Part shown: in pieces, positions 61,708 through 64,000 of the stretch | Position numbering within the stretch: the first letter of the stretch is position 1 | How the letters are laid out: each line of letters begins with the position of its first letter | Assembly (NCBI GenBank): GCA_023423935.1 | Contig: JAFAEQ010000029.1 | Coordinates: forward strand, 130,820 to 194,819 | Direction: 5' to 3' | From: Pseudomonadota bacterium | GTDB taxonomy: Bacteria > Pseudomonadota > Gammaproteobacteria > Steroidobacterales > Steroidobacteraceae | Length of the DNA: 64,000 nt | The notes under the pieces: model-generated | Database searches by the model: none | The model's input: only the letters and a program-made list of their open reading frames with translations | Told to the model about the DNA's origin: nothing | Made by a program: the position numbers and the translations under genes

Positions 61708-62001
61708 GATCTTGGATACGAGGCTTCCAATAACGGGGGCTGCGTCTTCGATGTGCCACCGCGACAACACGAATGACATCACCGTCGCCGCGAAAGATGA
61801 GTGCATATGGGAAACGGCGGAGTGGAACTCGGCGATGTATTGAATCGAGCTTCTCGCCGAGCGAAGGCAGCTCGGCGAGCACAGAAGTGAGCCGCTCGAC
61901 TTCAAGAAGGAAGTCACTGCCGAGCCCAGAAAAGAGCGCTTCATATTCTTTTGCAGCTTCGAGCAGTTCCGGTCGGCAGCGGGAAAGAACTCCAGCTTCA
62001 T
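61702..62001 (-). pseudogene. ParE/RelE-family toxin, frameshifted near N-terminus
   Basis: The ATG overlaps the antitoxin stop (ATGA) and gives MKLEFFPAA, the usual RelE/ParE start. One base appears to be missing near 61973; in the shifted frame the rest reads PELLEAAKEYEALFSGLGSD, FLLEVERL and the family end VVAVAHRRRSPRYW, stopping at 61702. As written the protein would be abortive. Degradation of a toxin with a surviving antitoxin is common, but an assembly error is possible. Confidence 0.75.
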
Positions 62002-62231
62002 TGTTTAAGGCGTGAGCGAACGCTCTCGAATACTTCCTCGGCAGGAATGGACTTCACCAGTCCGGAGTCATAGTCAGCGCTGCGCCGCTGTACCTCATCC
62101 AACCACGCTTGCTCAGCGTCAGGATCGGCTGGACCGTCGAGTTCTTCCAGCAGCGCGCGCAGCAGATGCTCCTTCTCCGGGCGGGCTAAGCTCCGAATTT
62201 CCTTCTCGATTTCCGATATCGCTCTCGCCAT
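61998..62231 (-). CDS. addiction module antitoxin component (TIGR02574-like)
   Basis: 77 residues: EIEKEIRSLARPEKEHLLRA, LLEELDGPADPDAEQAWLDE and RSADYDSGLVKSIPAEEVF match the putative addiction module component family that precedes ParE/RelE-type toxins. The 4-bp overlap with the toxin start confirms the pair. Intact. Confidence 0.85.
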   Translation of the reverse strand: MARAISEIEKEIRSLARPEKEHLLRALLEELDGPADPDAEQAWLDEVQRRSADYDSGLVKSIPAEEVFESVRSRLKQ

Positions 62232-62287
62232 GACTCGTTCCACACGAGGAGGTTGTAGCGCCGAGTGTAGCTCCGCTTGTTCAGGAT

Positions 62288-62354
62288 CGCTAACGCCATT
62301 GCTCACGCGCGTGCGTCCGTCTTCGCGCGTCGCGTGGAGCAATTTCTTAGAGCC
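62288..62354 (-). repeat. attC-like recombination site (67 bp)
   Basis: Directly after the stop of the HEPN-like gene: minus strand GGCTCTAAGAAATTGCTCC ... GTGAGCAATGGCGTTAGCG. ATTGCTC(C)ACGCG pairs with CGCGTGAGCAAT leaving one unpaired base, the kind of extrahelical base integrases recognise. The left core has AAG instead of AAC. Confidence 0.65.
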
Positions 62355-63098
62355 TCACGCAAATACGATTCCAACAAGATCCTCCACGAAGCTGCTCACC
62401 TTCTTCGGACCAACTTTGTACTTGCCAGGATGTCCACATTTGTTGCGAAGATCGAGACAAGCTTCCAATACGGTTCGTTGGTTCTTGTCTATGAGGCCCA
62501 GCTCTTGCAGCGCAAGGAGAAGAACCGACTCCTTAACCAGAACGAGATCATCTACCTTAGCTATTGGTTTTGCCTTCGGATCAAACTTGGTGACTGCACT
62601 CGTTACGTTAGCGGAGCCGCATGCGAATGCATCATCTCGGAGCTTCTTTACAGCACCAGCCCAAAGGAATACGACGGTGGCTCTCAGCGCATTTACTTGA
62701 AGGCACCGAATCGCCTCACCAAAGTAGTCGACTACGTCGGCATCTGAAACGGTGCTGATCAACCGAGAAAGAGCCGAAACGTCGTTCTCAATTTCGACGT
62801 CTTTCGAAGGCAACCCAAGGAGCGTGCGAACATGATCTTGCCCTGACGGCGTGAGTCGCCAGACGAACCGATTCCCCTGCTTTCCGACTGTCTCAACGTA
62901 AGGTGCAGATTTCGCCAGCACATCAGCGAGATTCAACTTATCTGCCTTGGGTACGCGCGCTCGCTTCATCAAAGCGCGCAAGCCTTCAACTGTGACGGGA
63001 TCTCCGTTCTCCACGCGCTCGTGGAAATACATAACTGCGAGGCATATGTCTCGAGCTCCCGACGTCTTTAATGGGTGGATGAACTCGACGAGTGTCAT
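62355..63098 (-). CDS. HEPN-like protein with N-terminal winged-helix region, second gene of a two-gene cassette
   Basis: 247 residues, cytosolic. Residues 1-100 look like a winged helix (LMKRARVPKADKLNLADVLA, RFVWRLTPSGQDHV). Residues about 115-247 are all-helical and end with LRNKCGHPGKYKVG: RNKCGH (218-223) fits the Rx4-6H catalytic motif of HEPN RNases. The ATG is 4 bp after the stop of the upstream gene. HEPN proteins are frequent in toxin-antitoxin and anti-phage systems; that role here is inference. Followed by an attC-like site. Confidence 0.65.
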   Translation of the reverse strand: MTLVEFIHPLKTSGARDICLAVMYFHERVENGDPVTVEGLRALMKRARVPKADKLNLADVLAKSAPYVETVGKQGNRFVWRLTPSGQDHVRTLLGLPSKDVEIENDVSALSRLISTVSDADVVDYFGEAIRCLQVNALRATVVFLWAGAVKKLRDDAFACGSANVTSAVTKFDPKAKPIAKVDDLVLVKESVLLLALQELGLIDKNQRTVLEACLDLRNKCGHPGKYKVGPKKVSSFVEDLVGIVFA

Positions 63099-63102
63099 TC
63101 AT

Positions 63103-63609
63103 CTAGCCCTTCGGTAATGCCTTCGTTCCCTTCTTGACCTTGTACTCTTCCTTGAAATAGATCTCGCCAGATACTGTCGGCTGCCACCCCTTTCCTTGCT
63201 GGTTGAAGAGACTCTTGCCTTTGTTTTTGGCCTGTCTCATCGTGTTGTCCGGACGAACAGGAAGTATGAGCCCACAAGAGTCTCCAAGCTCTTTGATTTC
63301 CTTAGCCGTAATCGGATAGACACCGTAAGTGGAATACAACCAAGCCGCCAGCAGCATGACGTTGTCTGCAGGCTTGTTGTGCTCGCGTGAGGCAATGAAT
63401 GCTGCCAGATCCGACGGAGCACTCTCGTCATCTCCGGGAGCATCAGACTCTTTCGCCTGGGCTGTGCGCTTAGCTGCGGCTTGCTCATTGCTGAAGTAGA
63501 GTGGCCTGAGGATCTCAAAGGCCGCACCGCGGATAGTAGGGTCTAGCTGGACGAGCAGTTCATTGATCTCAACCAATGCTGCCTTTGCTTCCTCTTTCTT
63601 CTTGTCCAT
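63103..63609 (-). CDS. uncharacterised partner protein of the HEPN-like gene
   Basis: 168 residues with a charged helical N-terminus (MDKKKEEAKAALVEINELLV), an acidic linker (SDAPGDDESAPSD) and a C-terminal winged-helix-like region (LLAAWLYSTYGVYPITAKEI, IKELGDSCGLIL, GWQPTVSGEIYFKEEYKV). GGAGGAG lies upstream of the ATG. Transcribed first in the pair, so it may be the regulator or antitoxin. No family name can be given. Confidence 0.65.
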   Translation of the reverse strand: MDKKKEEAKAALVEINELLVQLDPTIRGAAFEILRPLYFSNEQAAAKRTAQAKESDAPGDDESAPSDLAAFIASREHNKPADNVMLLAAWLYSTYGVYPITAKEIKELGDSCGLILPVRPDNTMRQAKNKGKSLFNQQGKGWQPTVSGEIYFKEEYKVKKGTKALPKG

Positions 63610-63890
63610 CCCTTAACACTCCTCCCGATGATTCTTGAGGCTCTAACTCATATATAAACCGCCCAAGTGCGGTGTTTGGGTGCCGCTGCGGTTTTTTTGA
63701 TGCCCGGTCTTTCACCCGACCATTCCGTGGCTTAGATGCGATCTGTGAATGGAGTGCGGCAAAATAACACCGCACTGGGCACCGCTTGTCGCGAAGATAG
63801 TCGTGGGTCGTGGAGTCGTCAACGCGGCGCGTTCGATGTAGAGAGGTTATGTCGCCGCCAATTGTTCGGCTGAAGCCCAATGACACTGCA
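63610..63890. other. cassette junction and leader of the two-gene unit
   Basis: The minus strand carries GAGTTAGAGCC (core at 63641-63647), resembling the end of an attC or attI site, and TTTATATATGAG just before it. AACCGC (63657-63662) and GCGGTT (63688-63693) followed by seven T on the plus strand form a possible weak terminator. No gene is supported here. Confidence 0.45.
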
Positions 63891-64000
63891 TTAAGCTGCT
63901 GCAGCCTTGCGATGAGCCAAGATGTGCGCTCGGGCTTGAGCTCGAGGTTGTTGTAGCCACAGGTAAGGTTTGGATCGCCGCTTCTTCAGTCGAGGCTCGA
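63891..64000 (-). mobile_element. C-terminal end of a probable IS4-family transposase, continues beyond window
   Basis: The minus strand is open from the edge to a TAA at 63891, giving EPRLKKRRSKPYLWLQQPRA followed by QARAHILAHRKAAAA. The EPR-x2-KRR-x-K-x-Y-x2-L-x2-PR pattern is the usual tail of IS4-type DDE transposases. Only 36 codons are visible; the inverted repeat end of the element was not identified. Confidence 0.5.

Noticed and set aside
63569..63886. 105-residue minus-strand ORF covering the cassette junction
   Set aside because: Overlaps the partner gene's start in another frame and spans the poly-A/T hairpin; looks non-coding.

Overview
The window is high-GC DNA with tightly overlapping operons, few U-tract terminators, several families of short intergenic palindromic repeats, an L2-like class A beta-lactamase and TonB-dependent uptake. 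This suggests a gammaproteobacterium near the Xanthomonadales/Nevskiales/Steroidobacteraceae; that placement is inference. No rRNA or tRNA gene was recognised.

Positions 1-22.9 kb hold an almost complete purine nucleoside uptake and degradation locus. On the minus strand are a partial purine nucleoside permease-like protein (NUP), a TonB receptor, a secreted adenosine deaminase, a RutR-like TetR regulator and a BMP-family purine-binding protein. Divergently, one long plus-strand operon with mostly 1-17 bp gene overlaps encodes 5-hydroxyisourate hydrolase, xanthine dehydrogenase XdhAB with XdhC, a BMP-type ABC transporter (ATPase plus two permeases), the membrane urate oxidase PuuD with a cytochrome c tail, guanine deaminase, allantoinase PuuE, a UraD-AllC fusion and an M20 amidohydrolase. 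Together they would import nucleosides and convert adenosine and guanine through xanthine, urate, 5-hydroxyisourate, OHCU and allantoin to allantoate and beyond. A purine phosphoribosyltransferase closes the locus. A 14-bp motif lies at nearly the same distance upstream of the TonB receptor and BMP genes and is a candidate shared control site.

Positions 23-50 kb are ordinary chromosomal genes: beta-lactamase, M64 peptidase, PBP7-like endopeptidase, dienelactone hydrolase, DUF1697, MscS-like channel, receiver-TM protein, AcpH, aldo/keto reductase, orphan ModA, BtuF-like protein, ECF sigma factor, AraC/GyrI regulator, DedA-rhodanese fusion, thiolase, a ferredoxin reductase with a sulfite oxidase-like molybdoenzyme, a cNMP-binding TrxR-like protein, a DsbA-like protein, an isochorismatase-fold protein, a methyltransferase, a frameshifted methionine aminopeptidase and small proteins. 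Four families of intergenic repeats sit at about 24.0, 27.1, 37.2 and 49.7 kb.

Positions 50-55 kb carry a large repeat lipoprotein (six 72-residue repeats, FnIII-like and EGF-like domains) and a hipBA toxin-antitoxin pair with a perfect 12-bp inverted-repeat operator. The pair lies between two identical 23-bp direct repeats.

Positions 56-64 kb look like an ageing integron cassette array: small unrelated minus-strand genes separated by attC-like imperfect palindromes. Cargo includes a frameshifted brnT with brnA, a ParE/RelE-type toxin remnant with its antitoxin, NTF2-like and DUF1801 proteins, and an uncharacterised two-gene unit ending in a HEPN-like RNKCGH motif. No integrase is visible. 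The right edge holds what looks like the C-terminus of an IS4-like transposase. Several genes between 45.9 and 62 kb carry apparent single-base frameshifts, some in homopolymers; either decay or assembly error could explain them.
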